Part shown: piece by piece, positions 35,301 to 44,684 of the stretch | Layout: every line of letters starts with the position of its first letter | Position numbering within the stretch: the first letter of the stretch is position 1 | From: UBA4658 sp002405485 | GTDB taxonomy: Bacteria; Planctomycetota; Phycisphaerae; Phycisphaerales; UBA1924 | Length of the DNA: 64,000 nucleotides | Assembly: GCA_036823255.1 (NCBI GenBank) | Contig: DAISGC010000004.1 | Coordinates: 6,447-70,446 of the forward strand | Reading direction: 5' to 3' | Translations under genes and position numbers: made by a program | The notes under the pieces: generated by a model | The model's database searches: none | What the model was told of the DNA's origin: nothing | The model's input: only the letters and a program-made list of their open reading frames with translations

Positions 35301-36324
35301 TGCTGACAAGCCGCTCGAGCGTTTTGAGGGCTGCGCCGGACAGGATCGCACGCCGCGCGTCCTGGATCCCCTGCTCGATGGTCGGGACGCACGCGGCCAC
35401 ATAGAGCGATGCTCCCGCGTTGAGCTCGACGACATCGCGACGAGGACCGGGCTCGCCCCGGAGCACCGACCGGGCGATGTCGACGGCCTGATCCAGCGAG
35501 TGTGCTCGAAGATCATCCAGCGATGCGGGGCCGAAGCCCAGCTCCTGGGTGTCGAGTCGCTCCTGCCGGATGGCATCCCTCTCAACGTGCCAGACGTGGT
35601 TGATTCCCGTGGTGGTCAGTTCGTCCAGTCCATCCTCGCTGTGAACGACCAACGCGCGCTCGACACCGAGTCTGCCGAGGGCCGCGGCGAGCTTGGCCGC
35701 GTTGAGGAGCGAATATGTCCCCACGATTTGGCGGGTCGCGCCGGCGGGATTGGCCAGCGGACCGAGCAGGTTGAAGATCGTGGGAAACGCGAGGTTCTTT
35801 CGGACGGCGGCGGCGTGCCGGGCGGCGGGATGATGCCCGGGCGCAAAGGAGAAGCACACGCCGATCTCAGCAAGGCAACGCTCCTGAACCTCCGGCGGAG
35901 CGTCGAGTCTGACGCCGAGGGCCTGCATGAGCTCGGCGGACCCACGCCCGGTCCTGCTGCGATTCCCGTGCTTGGCGACCAGCACCTTCCCCGGGGCGGC
36001 GGCGGCGGTCACGATCGCCCCAAGGGTCGAAACATTGAACACCTTCGGCGCCCCGCCCGTACCGCAGGTATCGATCACGGCCCCCCGGCCCATGGGTGGA
36101 CGGACGGACGTTGCGAACTGCCGCATGACTCTGGCTGCACCGACGAGTTCGTCAACGCTCGGGCCGCGGGCGGCGATGAGCGCAAGGAGGGCGCCGATCT
36201 GGCCCTCGTCCAGTCGGCCGCTGAGCAGTCGCTCGAAGACCGCCTGGGCCTGGGCTTCAGAGAGTGCCTGGCCTTGGAGCAGAGCCGGGAAGACATCGTG
36301 CAGATTGTCCGGTATGGAAGCCAC
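35284..36324 (-). CDS. trpD: Anthranilate phosphoribosyltransferase TrpD
   Basis: 346 residues. TrpD joins anthranilate to PRPP in tryptophan synthesis. The PRPP-binding DTCGTGG block, the KHGNRS motif, and GLDELTTTG near the C-terminal domain are diagnostic. The start is a GTG giving MASIPDN; the frame continues upstream but without family similarity. No other trp genes are nearby. It converges on the kinase gene. Confidence 0.95.
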   Translation of the reverse strand: MASIPDNLHDVFPALLQGQALSEAQAQAVFERLLSGRLDEGQIGALLALIAARGPSVDELVGAARVMRQFATSVRPPMGRGAVIDTCGTGGAPKVFNVSTLGAIVTAAAAPGKVLVAKHGNRSRTGRGSAELMQALGVRLDAPPEVQERCLAEIGVCFSFAPGHHPAARHAAAVRKNLAFPTIFNLLGPLANPAGATRQIVGTYSLLNAAKLAAALGRLGVERALVVHSEDGLDELTTTGINHVWHVERDAIRQERLDTQELGFGPASLDDLRAHSLDQAVDIARSVLRGEPGPRRDVVELNAGASLYVAACVPTIEQGIQDARRAILSGAALKTLERLVSITAST

Positions 36325-36474
36325 ACAGGCGTTATCGGTTGTAGAACGGGGTTGGATTCGGATGAATCGCGGGTGAATGTGCTGACCGGGCAACCTCGAA
36401 TATCGCGATTCCCGCACCACCGGTTCCACAGCCGATCGGGACTTTGTCGGTACGATTGAGCGAGGGACCGATCG

Positions 36475-39400
36475 ATGAATCGAACGACCCGAGTTGTGGA
36501 GGCCGCACGGAAGCGATTGCTCGCGGGGATGCTCCTGCGCGCCGCGGGTCGTGCGATGACCATGGGTCTGGCCGCGAGCCTCCCGATCTTGATCGGGTCC
36601 AAGATCGCGCCCGAGAGCTGGAACATCCCTTCGTGGCCGTGGCTGCTTGCCGGCTCTCTCGCGGCCGCAGTTGGCACGGTTGGTGTCCAACTGGCGCGGG
36701 CTCATGCCCGGAGACCTACCCAAGCCAGGGGCCGGCTGGGTGCGGCGATCGCCCTGGACCAGTCGCTCGGGCTCAAGGACCGACTTGGCTCGGCCACGCT
36801 GCTTGCCGGGGGATCGGCGTCGATGTCCGCATCGGATGATCCGTTCGCGGCACTGGTGGTCGCCGATGCGGAGCGGATCAGCGATGGCCTCGACCACACG
36901 CGCGTCGAGCCGCGGCTGCTGGATCGGTGGTGGCGGATCTGGCCGGTCCTGGCGGTGAGCGCAGTGTGCTGCGGCGTGTTCATGCCGCGCGTGGACGTCT
37001 GGAACGCCGCGGAACGCGCCGCGAATGAACGGCATCGACAGGAGTCGGCCGATCTCGCGCAGCAGATTGCTGAGGCAAAGGCGCCATCGGCGAGCGTCTC
37101 CGACCCCCTGCCATCAGAGCCGCAGGCCGGCATCCCCGACGCTTCACCGCTGGAGGGCAAGCACGCGCAGGCGCTTGAGGACATTCGCCGGGAGCTCACG
37201 GAAGGGAAGCTCCAGCCCGCGGACGCCGCCATGCGCGCGTCGGGAACGCTCGAGAACGCCGCGCAGGAACAGGATGCCCTCGCCAGCACCCTTGCCCGCA
37301 TGCATGACGAGGCGACGGCGGGTGTTGTGCAGGCCGCTCGGAGCACGACCGAGCAGACCAGCGGACCGTCTGGCGAACTGACTCGCGCACTCCGCGATGG
37401 CGATCTCGGACGAGCGGCAGAGACGGTCCGCGAGTTCATGAACAGCGAGCGGATGTCGCCAGCCGAGCGAGCGGCCGCCGCCGATGAGCTCCGCCGAATC
37501 GCCGACGATCTGCGGGCTCTGGAGGAGCAACGACAGCTCAGCGCTGCGGCTTCAGGAGTGGAGCGCGGCGCATCTGGCGACGAACTCTCGCGGCAGACCA
37601 GCAGACCATCCCAGACGCCGTCGGGCGACAGCGCTCGGACCCCGGCGAGTCGGCCGTCCGACGATGCCGAAGAGACGCCTACCGATGACGGGCAATCCAC
37701 GCCAAAGCCCGAATCGCCATCTTCAACTCAGCGACTGCGAGACCTCTTCGAGCGAGCGGCTGAGGCTCTGAGGAAGCCCACGCAACCGCAAAGCGCAGCG
37801 CCACCAGACGAACCGGATGCACGCCCGAACACACGGCAGGATGCAGACGGCCAGAGCGCACCGCAGCAGACGCCGCCTCGGACTGCACCTGAATCATCGG
37901 CGCCGTCTCCTCAGACCGGTCCGCCTGAGCGGCCGGGTGCCGAGCCGCGCTCAACGGGTCTCGGACGCTCAGAACAGCAGCCGCAGCCAGACTCCGGCGG
38001 GAGCGGCGATCGACGCGGATCGGAGATCCCTGCTCGCGGCGAATCGTCGCCTGCACCACAGACGCCCAACGAGCGCTCGGAGGCACAGCGCCCGGGTGAG
38101 AGCGGTTCACCGCGAGCCGGTGAGTCCACACCCTCGCGCACCGCCGAAACAGCAAAGGAGCGGGCGGCGGGAGCACCTTCTGGCGAGCGTCGGCCAACGC
38201 CCGGTGGAAGCGAACGCGCGAATGCGACACCTGCGCCGACTGATCGAGATGATGCACGCCAAGGTGGGGATCGCCAGGGTGAGCCGGCGCCAACATCGAA
38301 TGTTCAATCGGGCGATCGGCCCACGACTCCCGGGGCGGCTCCAGGTTCTGGTCAGGAAAGGACTGAACAGGATGGTCGCGGTGCATCGCCGTCGAAGCCG
38401 CCATCACAGCAACCTGCACAGGCACCTGCACAATCAGATCGGTCGCGGGACTCTGCGGGCGAGAGCCCAAGCTCAAGCCCGAGCTCAAGCCCGAGCTCAA
38501 GCCCGAAGTCAGGCCCGAACACGGGCCCGAACACGGGCCCAAACGCAGGCCCCGCCGAGAGCGACACACGGAACCCGGACGGGAGACCCTCGATCGCTCA
38601 GCGATCTGAGTCCGCTGGGCAACGCTCGAGTGACTCGGGGAACGCCGCGCCCCCGGATCGTCCCTCGCACGAGCGCATGAATGCGCCGGAGGCGACCGAC
38701 GGCAAGCGTGCATCGCGCGATGAGCAGCGCGGCGGATCGGCAGATTCAACGGCGGCAGCGAAGCAGCCGAACACCACGCCCAATCCCGCACCCAAGCCCA
38801 CGCCCGATGCATCGGGTGAGCCACGTCTCACGCCTGGAGAGGCCAGTCGCGATCAGGAGTCACCACGCGCGAGTCCTCCCAGCAGAGACGGCACGCCGCA
38901 GCCTCAGTCCGGGCCCGCGGCGGAGTCTGGATCTCAGGAACGCCCGCCGGCGACGCCCAACCCCGCCGCGTCGCGGACTCTTGAGCAGCCCGCCGGGAAC
39001 TCAGGTTCCGGCGCGGATCATCGCGGGTCTGAAGAGTCGGGCCGCCAGAACAGCACTGCACGCGAGAGTCCATCCACGCAGCAGGGTCCACGGCAGGGTC
39101 CACAGCAGAACGCTCAGAACGGGCCAAAGCAGACACCTCGGGCGGGCGATGACTCTGCCCAGCTCCAGAGCGGGCAATCTGGCCGCGAGCGCGCGCCGTC
39201 TGCGTCTGGCGATCAGCCTCCAACTGGTTCAGACATGGAGGGACGCCCCGCGCGTCAGCCCATGGAAACGAGCCAGGGCGAGTCTGGCGGAACCCCGTCA
39301 CCATCGCCGACGGGTGCTCCATCGGGAGAGTCCGCAGACGCTCGACGGACGCCGAGCGGAAGCGAGGGGCTGCCGAGTGATCTTCCCGAACCCAGCCCGC

Positions 39401-40062
39401 AGGCAGTGGACGAACTCGCGCGGGAGCTTCGACGACTCTCCGATGCACCGCGAGAGGCACAGCGACACCGGGAGAACGCCCGCGAGCTTCGCCGACGCGC
39501 CGAGGATCTGGCTCGCAACGCATCGCCGGAGCAACGCCAGAGACTCCAGCGATGGGCGCAGGAACTGGCTGAGCGACACCCGGACCTTGCCGGCTCGGCG
39601 GCCAAAGGCCACACTCCGCCCCAGAGCAATGGCGACGCTGGTAAAGGCCTGAGCGGATCGCCGGGTGAACGAGGGTCAGGAGGGACCTCACCCCGCGGAG
39701 AAAATCGCGCGGGATCGACTTCGGATGCCATCGCCACGGACACGGGAACGACACGGACCGAGGTCGTTGATGCACGAAGCGGCTCTGGCGATGACATCCG
39801 ACAGCCCAGAGTCATGGCCGAGTGGTTCGGCGAAGGTCAACGCGGGGCTCCGAGCACGCCGGACATGACCGCGGCGGTGCAGACCGCAGTGAAGAGCGGG
39901 GAGCGGGCGATCGACGAGCAGGTGGTGCCGAGCCGCTTTGATCCTCTGCTTCGACGGTACTTTTCGCGCCTGCAGGAGCGCGTCAAGTCCGGATCGAGCG
40001 GAGCGCAGTCTCCGACGCAGCCCGCTCCGACCGGGGTTGAGCCGGCAAAGGACGCGCCGTGA
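36475..40062 (+). CDS. Giant low-complexity membrane protein (DUF4175-like ends)
   Basis: 1195 residues. Two membrane helices near residues 25-65 and one at ~155-172 mark an anchored N-terminus like planctomycete DUF4175-type proteins. A helical segment runs to ~375. Then some 600 residues of Ser/Pro/Gly/Gln/Arg/Glu-rich, disordered sequence follow, with short tandem repeats. The last ~150 residues return to folded-looking helices (PQAVDELARELRRL; FDPLLRRYFSRLQ), supporting one continuous gene. GTGA overlap with the next gene, a double-VWA protein, implies coupled translation. Such pairs occur near MoxR/Bat-type systems, whose MoxR and DUF58 genes are not seen here. Function unknown. Confidence 0.75.
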   Translation: MNRTTRVVEAARKRLLAGMLLRAAGRAMTMGLAASLPILIGSKIAPESWNIPSWPWLLAGSLAAAVGTVGVQLARAHARRPTQARGRLGAAIALDQSLGLKDRLGSATLLAGGSASMSASDDPFAALVVADAERISDGLDHTRVEPRLLDRWWRIWPVLAVSAVCCGVFMPRVDVWNAAERAANERHRQESADLAQQIAEAKAPSASVSDPLPSEPQAGIPDASPLEGKHAQALEDIRRELTEGKLQPADAAMRASGTLENAAQEQDALASTLARMHDEATAGVVQAARSTTEQTSGPSGELTRALRDGDLGRAAETVREFMNSERMSPAERAAAADELRRIADDLRALEEQRQLSAAASGVERGASGDELSRQTSRPSQTPSGDSARTPASRPSDDAEETPTDDGQSTPKPESPSSTQRLRDLFERAAEALRKPTQPQSAAPPDEPDARPNTRQDADGQSAPQQTPPRTAPESSAPSPQTGPPERPGAEPRSTGLGRSEQQPQPDSGGSGDRRGSEIPARGESSPAPQTPNERSEAQRPGESGSPRAGESTPSRTAETAKERAAGAPSGERRPTPGGSERANATPAPTDRDDARQGGDRQGEPAPTSNVQSGDRPTTPGAAPGSGQERTEQDGRGASPSKPPSQQPAQAPAQSDRSRDSAGESPSSSPSSSPSSSPKSGPNTGPNTGPNAGPAESDTRNPDGRPSIAQRSESAGQRSSDSGNAAPPDRPSHERMNAPEATDGKRASRDEQRGGSADSTAAAKQPNTTPNPAPKPTPDASGEPRLTPGEASRDQESPRASPPSRDGTPQPQSGPAAESGSQERPPATPNPAASRTLEQPAGNSGSGADHRGSEESGRQNSTARESPSTQQGPRQGPQQNAQNGPKQTPRAGDDSAQLQSGQSGRERAPSASGDQPPTGSDMEGRPARQPMETSQGESGGTPSPSPTGAPSGESADARRTPSGSEGLPSDLPEPSPQAVDELARELRRLSDAPREAQRHRENARELRRRAEDLARNASPEQRQRLQRWAQELAERHPDLAGSAAKGHTPPQSNGDAGKGLSGSPGERGSGGTSPRGENRAGSTSDAIATDTGTTRTEVVDARSGSGDDIRQPRVMAEWFGEGQRGAPSTPDMTAAVQTAVKSGERAIDEQVVPSRFDPLLRRYFSRLQERVKSGSSGAQSPTQPAPTGVEPAKDAP
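38467..38550 (+). repeat. Short tandem repeats in the disordered region
   Basis: A 12-base unit (GAGCTCAAGCCC) is repeated about three to four times, followed by a related 12-base unit (AACACGGGCCCG) twice. Each repeat keeps frame and encodes SSSP- and GPNT-type steps. Slippage here would lengthen or shorten the protein by four residues at a time without breaking it. Confidence 0.75.
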
Positions 40063-43000
40063 CGCTTCGCGTCGACGAACCGCTCTGGTTGCTTGGACTG
40101 CTGGTCATGATTCCGGCGGCGATCGTGGCGGTTCGTCTGTTTCGTGCGATGTCCGCCCCGCGGCGATGGTCAGCGATCGTGCTCCGTGGGCTGCTGATGT
40201 GCTGCCTGCTGCTCTTGCTGGCAGGAGTCACACTGGTCTCCAGGACCGACAAGGTCGCAGTGGTTGCGGTCATTGACGCTTCCGGATCGGTTGAGAGGTA
40301 CTTCACGCCCCCTGGCGTCCAGAGTGGACCTCGCACTCTTGCACAGGCCGCGGCAGAGCTCCTGCAGTCGCGATCGTCGGACCGGCGAGCCGACGACCTG
40401 CTTGGCGTGATCGCGTTCGCGGGCGAAGCGCGTGCGCTGGTGCCGCTCAGCACGGACCAGGCGCGTGTTCCCGAGCTCGCCGACGCTCTCGACCGCACGG
40501 AGGTTGACGCCGGGACCAACGCCGAGCGGGCGCTTCGACTTGCGGCGGCCATGATTCCGCCGGACGCCGCGGGGCGGATCGTGCTCATGTCCGACGGGGT
40601 GTTCACGGATGGAGATGCGAACCAGGCGGCGCGAGCGATCGCGGCTCGAGATGGGGCGGGAGTCGATGGCGATCCGGGCGGGCGGTCGCGGATCCCGATC
40701 GACGTCGTGCCGCTGAACTATGTGGCGGACTCGGAGTCGATGGTGGAGTCGGTCGACGCCCCCCCCACTGCCGCGGCGGGGGCGACGGTCGGGGTGCGAG
40801 TGGCGATCCGCTCAAGCGCCGCGAACACCGGCGTGCTGCAACTGCTGCATGAAGGCAACGAGCTGGACATCAACGGGCCCGCGCCCGGCCGCGGGAGGGA
40901 AATCAGCATTCAGGCAGGCCTGCACATCGAGATGGTGAGCGTGCCCCTGCCGCCGGGCCGTGTGCATCGGTTCACGGCGGTCTGGCAGCCCAACGGCTCG
41001 GACGCGATCGCGATGAACAATCGCGGCGAAGCGTTCACGATCTCCCCAGGACGCGGTTCGGTCCTGCTGGTCGACGGCGTCTCGAACGCTCGTGCGGGCG
41101 GGCAAGGGTTGATCCTCTCCGAAACGCTGACGCAGGCCGGCATCGAAGTCGAAACGATCGCGCCCGACGGGGTCCGCCCGGACCTGCTGTGGCTGCAGCA
41201 GTACGACCTCGTCATTCTTCAGAATGTCCCGGCGGAGGGTGTTCCGCGTGCGGCCCACGATGTCCTCGCTGCGGGGGTGACGCAACTCGGGATCGGACTC
41301 ATCATGATCGGCGGCCCTGACTCCTTCGGCGCCGGTGGGTGGAAGGGCTCGGCGATCGAGCCCATCCTGCCCGTGCGCCTGGATCTGCCTGAACGGCTGA
41401 TCACACCCGCCGCGGCCCTTGTGCTGGTCATCGACAACTCCGGCTCCATGAATCGACCCGTGCTCGGCTCGCCCAGGTCGCAGCAGCAGATCGCCAACGA
41501 CGGTGCGGCGATCGCGGTTGAGAGCATGGACAAGACGGACCTCGTCGGCGTGATCACGTTCAACAACGACTTCAGCATCGAACGACGGCTGGATCGGAAC
41601 AGCGATCCGAAGCAGCTCGCCAAACTGCTGCGGTCCATCACCGCCGACGGCGGCACGAATCTCCCGCCCGCGCTCGACGCGGCGCATCGCATGCTCAAGG
41701 GCGCACAGGCCGACGTCAAGCACATCATTGTGCTCTCCGACGGCGTCTCGCAGGGACGCGAGTCCCTCCCGGACATGGCGACGGCGATCGCCCGCGACGG
41801 CATCAAGGTCTCCGCCATCGCCATCGGCGACGGGGCCGACGCCGGAGGCATGGCCGAGCTTGCCCAGTTTGGCGGAGGCGAGTTCTATCGGGTCATCGAT
41901 CCGACGCTGCTTCCGCGGGTGCTGCTCAAGGCCGTACGCATCGTCCGAACGCCACTGATTCGCGAAGGCAGCTTCAACCCGGTCACTCTGCCCACGGGCA
42001 CTCCCGTTCTTGAGGGCATCGGTAGCCCCCTGCCGCCACTTGGCGGCCTGGTACTGACACAGGCACGGCCCGAACCCACCATCGTCTATCCCCTCGCCAC
42101 GCCGATGACAGGGACCGGGAAGAACCCCGGCGATGGCGGGGAGCCAGTACTTGGATACTGGAACGTCGGCGTGGGCAGGGTTGCGGCGTTCACCTCCGAC
42201 GCGCACCTGTGGAGTCGGGCGTGGATCGCCGAGCCGGTCTATGCCCGATTCTGGACCCAGCTCGCCCGCACCATCTCCCGCGCCCCGAACGACCGGACGC
42301 AGACGCTCACCGCGGAAGTCGACTCCGGCGCCGGCGGAGATCGCTTGACTGTTCGACTGGAGACTTCGCAGGAGCCCTCGAGCGTCCGTGCGAACGCGCC
42401 GGATCCATTGACGGTCGAGGGAACCCTGTACGACCCGAGCGGCACGCCAACGCCGGTTCGTCTTTCACAGATCGGTCCTGGCCTGTACGAGGGCGTCGCG
42501 CCCGCGCGGGCGCCGGGCACGTACATCATCACGCTTCGGCCCCGGCCCGGCGCGGTCGCCGCACCGGTCGTTGCTGGCGTCGTGAAGCCCGCGGGCAACG
42601 AGTATCGCCGCCTGAGCTCGGACGAGGCCGCTCTGCGCCGTCTCGCGGAACTCACGGGCGGCCGCGTGATGACCCTTGGCGAGCCCGGCACGTCGGAGCT
42701 GTCAGGCGGTCTGTTCGCACGCGACGGCCTTCAGCCGGCCGAAGCGCGTTCACCCCTGCTGCACACCCTGCTTGCCACGGCGATCGTGCTGCTGCTTCTC
42801 GATGTTGCGACACGTCGCATCGCGTGGGACCGGCTGCTCAGCCGTGACCTGGCGAGCGAACTCTCCCGCGAAGCCGCCGCCGCGCTTCGCACGCGGACAA
42901 GCCGGGCCGGGACGATGACCGATCGGCTTCGCCCGTTGGCCTCGGCGGGCGGCTCGGTCATCGGCCCAGAATCACAGGAGCTTCCGGGCACGCTCGGAGA

Positions 43001-43259
43001 CGAGGATGCCGCACGGATCCGCGAGGAACAAGCGACGCGTCGACGCCTGGCACGGGAGCAGGCACGGAGCTCTCAGATGTCTCACGGCTCCACGCCCGAG
43101 CACTCCCGTTCACAAGGGCCATCGACAAGCGATGCGGCGTCGCCCGAGCGTTCGCCGGCTCCGGGCACTTCCGATTCCGCGGCAACGCCGGTCGAAACGG
43201 CCGAGAGCGGACTGCTGGCCGCCAAGAAGCGCGCCCAGCGCAAAATCCGCGAGGACTGA
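40059..43259 (+). CDS. Double von Willebrand A domain membrane protein
   Basis: 1066 residues. Two N-terminal helices (about residues 8-62) precede a first VWA domain with a DASGS metal site near residue 73. A glutamine-amidotransferase-like fold region separates it from a second VWA domain with DNSGS near residue 459 and a conserved TADGGTNL loop. A membrane helix near residue 905-925 and an acidic/Ser-rich tail follow. The MIDAS motifs suggest metal-dependent protein binding. GTG start overlaps the preceding stop (GTGA). It is likely part of a cell-envelope Bat/aerotolerance-like complex, a family inference. Confidence 0.82.
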   Translation: MTLRVDEPLWLLGLLVMIPAAIVAVRLFRAMSAPRRWSAIVLRGLLMCCLLLLLAGVTLVSRTDKVAVVAVIDASGSVERYFTPPGVQSGPRTLAQAAAELLQSRSSDRRADDLLGVIAFAGEARALVPLSTDQARVPELADALDRTEVDAGTNAERALRLAAAMIPPDAAGRIVLMSDGVFTDGDANQAARAIAARDGAGVDGDPGGRSRIPIDVVPLNYVADSESMVESVDAPPTAAAGATVGVRVAIRSSAANTGVLQLLHEGNELDINGPAPGRGREISIQAGLHIEMVSVPLPPGRVHRFTAVWQPNGSDAIAMNNRGEAFTISPGRGSVLLVDGVSNARAGGQGLILSETLTQAGIEVETIAPDGVRPDLLWLQQYDLVILQNVPAEGVPRAAHDVLAAGVTQLGIGLIMIGGPDSFGAGGWKGSAIEPILPVRLDLPERLITPAAALVLVIDNSGSMNRPVLGSPRSQQQIANDGAAIAVESMDKTDLVGVITFNNDFSIERRLDRNSDPKQLAKLLRSITADGGTNLPPALDAAHRMLKGAQADVKHIIVLSDGVSQGRESLPDMATAIARDGIKVSAIAIGDGADAGGMAELAQFGGGEFYRVIDPTLLPRVLLKAVRIVRTPLIREGSFNPVTLPTGTPVLEGIGSPLPPLGGLVLTQARPEPTIVYPLATPMTGTGKNPGDGGEPVLGYWNVGVGRVAAFTSDAHLWSRAWIAEPVYARFWTQLARTISRAPNDRTQTLTAEVDSGAGGDRLTVRLETSQEPSSVRANAPDPLTVEGTLYDPSGTPTPVRLSQIGPGLYEGVAPARAPGTYIITLRPRPGAVAAPVVAGVVKPAGNEYRRLSSDEAALRRLAELTGGRVMTLGEPGTSELSGGLFARDGLQPAEARSPLLHTLLATAIVLLLLDVATRRIAWDRLLSRDLASELSREAAAALRTRTSRAGTMTDRLRPLASAGGSVIGPESQELPGTLGDEDAARIREEQATRRRLAREQARSSQMSHGSTPEHSRSQGPSTSDAASPERSPAPGTSDSAATPVETAESGLLAAKKRAQRKIRED

Positions 43260-43318
43260 GCGGTTTTCAGGCGTCAGCGTTGCGCTCTTTCTGCGTCAGG
43301 CGGCACTATCCTCCACGC

Positions 43319-44614
43319 ATGACGCCCCCAGCGGATTGGCAGGTGCAACTCCAGCTTGTTGATGACCTGATGAAGGCCGTGAGTCTCGAGACGGACCCGC
43401 AGTCGCTGGTCCGGACCTATGCGCAAGGCGTGCGGCGGCTGTTCCATTCCGACAACGTGGTGTCCATTTCACGCCGAGACCTGTCCTCGCCCTGGTATCG
43501 CATCACGCGCTCCCGCCGGTGGGATCGCGAAATCAACCCCTGGCAGCAGCGCGACCAGCTTCCGATCCTCTCCGGCGGACTGCTCGGAGAGTGGCTGTAC
43601 GCATCGAAGGCGCAGTTCATCGAGCGCTTCGAGGTGGATGAGGATGACCCGGCGTTCTTCCATCTGTCCGGGCTGACCGCCGCGTTCGTCATGCCGCAGT
43701 ACGACCAGGGTCAGGCCATCAACATGACGATCCTCCTGTGGAAGGACGCATCCGGCGTGGACGTGCGCCAGATCCCCAACGCCCACTGGCAGGGCAACCT
43801 CTTCGGTCGCACGACACACAATCTTGTGCTTCGCAAGCAGCTTGTGGACGCGTACGAAGCCCTCGACCGGGAGATGCAGATCGTCGGCGCGATGCAGCGT
43901 TCGTTGCTGCCTCAGGAGCTGCCCGAGATCCCGGGCGTCGAGCTTGCCGCGGAGTATCGCACGTCCGCACGGGCCGGCGGCGACCTGTACGACCTGTTTC
44001 CGCTGCCTGAGGGGTGCTGGGGTCTGTTCATCGCGGACGTGTCTGGGCACGGCGTGCCGGCGGCGGTCATCATGGCCATCACGCACGCGCTGGCCCATGC
44101 GCACCCCGGACCGCCCAGCCCGCCGCGCGAGGTGCTCTCGTTCTTGAATCGCAAGCTGACGATCGAGTACACCTCGCGCACGCCGAGCTTTGTGACAGCG
44201 TTTTATGGCGTGCTCAACCCTCTGACCGGCGAGCTGCGGTACGCGAGCGCTGGCCACCCCCCGCCACGGGTCATCGGAGCGGTGGATGGGGAGATGCGTG
44301 TGCGAGTTCTGGATGGCCAGCGGAGTCTCCCGCTGGGCATTCTCGCCGACGAGCAGTTCGCGGACTCCGCGATCACACTCAGCCGCGGCGATCAGGTGCT
44401 GATGTACACCGACGGGATCTCCGAGGCTTTCAATCCACGGAATCAGCTCTTTGGATTCGAACAGCTCGACGCCGCGCTGCATGCCCATGCGGTCGAGCAT
44501 CCGTCGGGCTCTGCGCGGGCCACGATCGAATCGGTGCTTGCGGCGGTCGCACGGCATGCCGAAGGTCGGCCGCCCAACGACGACCAGACCATGCTCGCCG
44601 TCCGGCTGCGGTGA
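43319..44614 (+). CDS. SpoIIE/RsbU-type PP2C Ser/Thr phosphatase
   Basis: 431 residues. The N-terminal ~190 residues form a GAF-like sensory region. The C-terminal PP2C domain has metal-binding Asp residues in GGDLYDLF, DVSGHG and YTDGISEAF. In this family it typically dephosphorylates an anti-anti-sigma factor or regulator. No partner (STAS or HATPase kinase) lies in the window. The start is the ATG giving MTPPADW, 59 bases after the VWA gene, so cotranscription is possible. Confidence 0.9.
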   Translation: MTPPADWQVQLQLVDDLMKAVSLETDPQSLVRTYAQGVRRLFHSDNVVSISRRDLSSPWYRITRSRRWDREINPWQQRDQLPILSGGLLGEWLYASKAQFIERFEVDEDDPAFFHLSGLTAAFVMPQYDQGQAINMTILLWKDASGVDVRQIPNAHWQGNLFGRTTHNLVLRKQLVDAYEALDREMQIVGAMQRSLLPQELPEIPGVELAAEYRTSARAGGDLYDLFPLPEGCWGLFIADVSGHGVPAAVIMAITHALAHAHPGPPSPPREVLSFLNRKLTIEYTSRTPSFVTAFYGVLNPLTGELRYASAGHPPPRVIGAVDGEMRVRVLDGQRSLPLGILADEQFADSAITLSRGDQVLMYTDGISEAFNPRNQLFGFEQLDAALHAHAVEHPSGSARATIESVLAAVARHAEGRPPNDDQTMLAVRLR

Positions 44615-44684
44615 TCGCGCAACCGCTGCACGCCCGGCGGCAACGCACCATCACTTCAACGCCCCATCGCTGCAAGGTCGCGAG

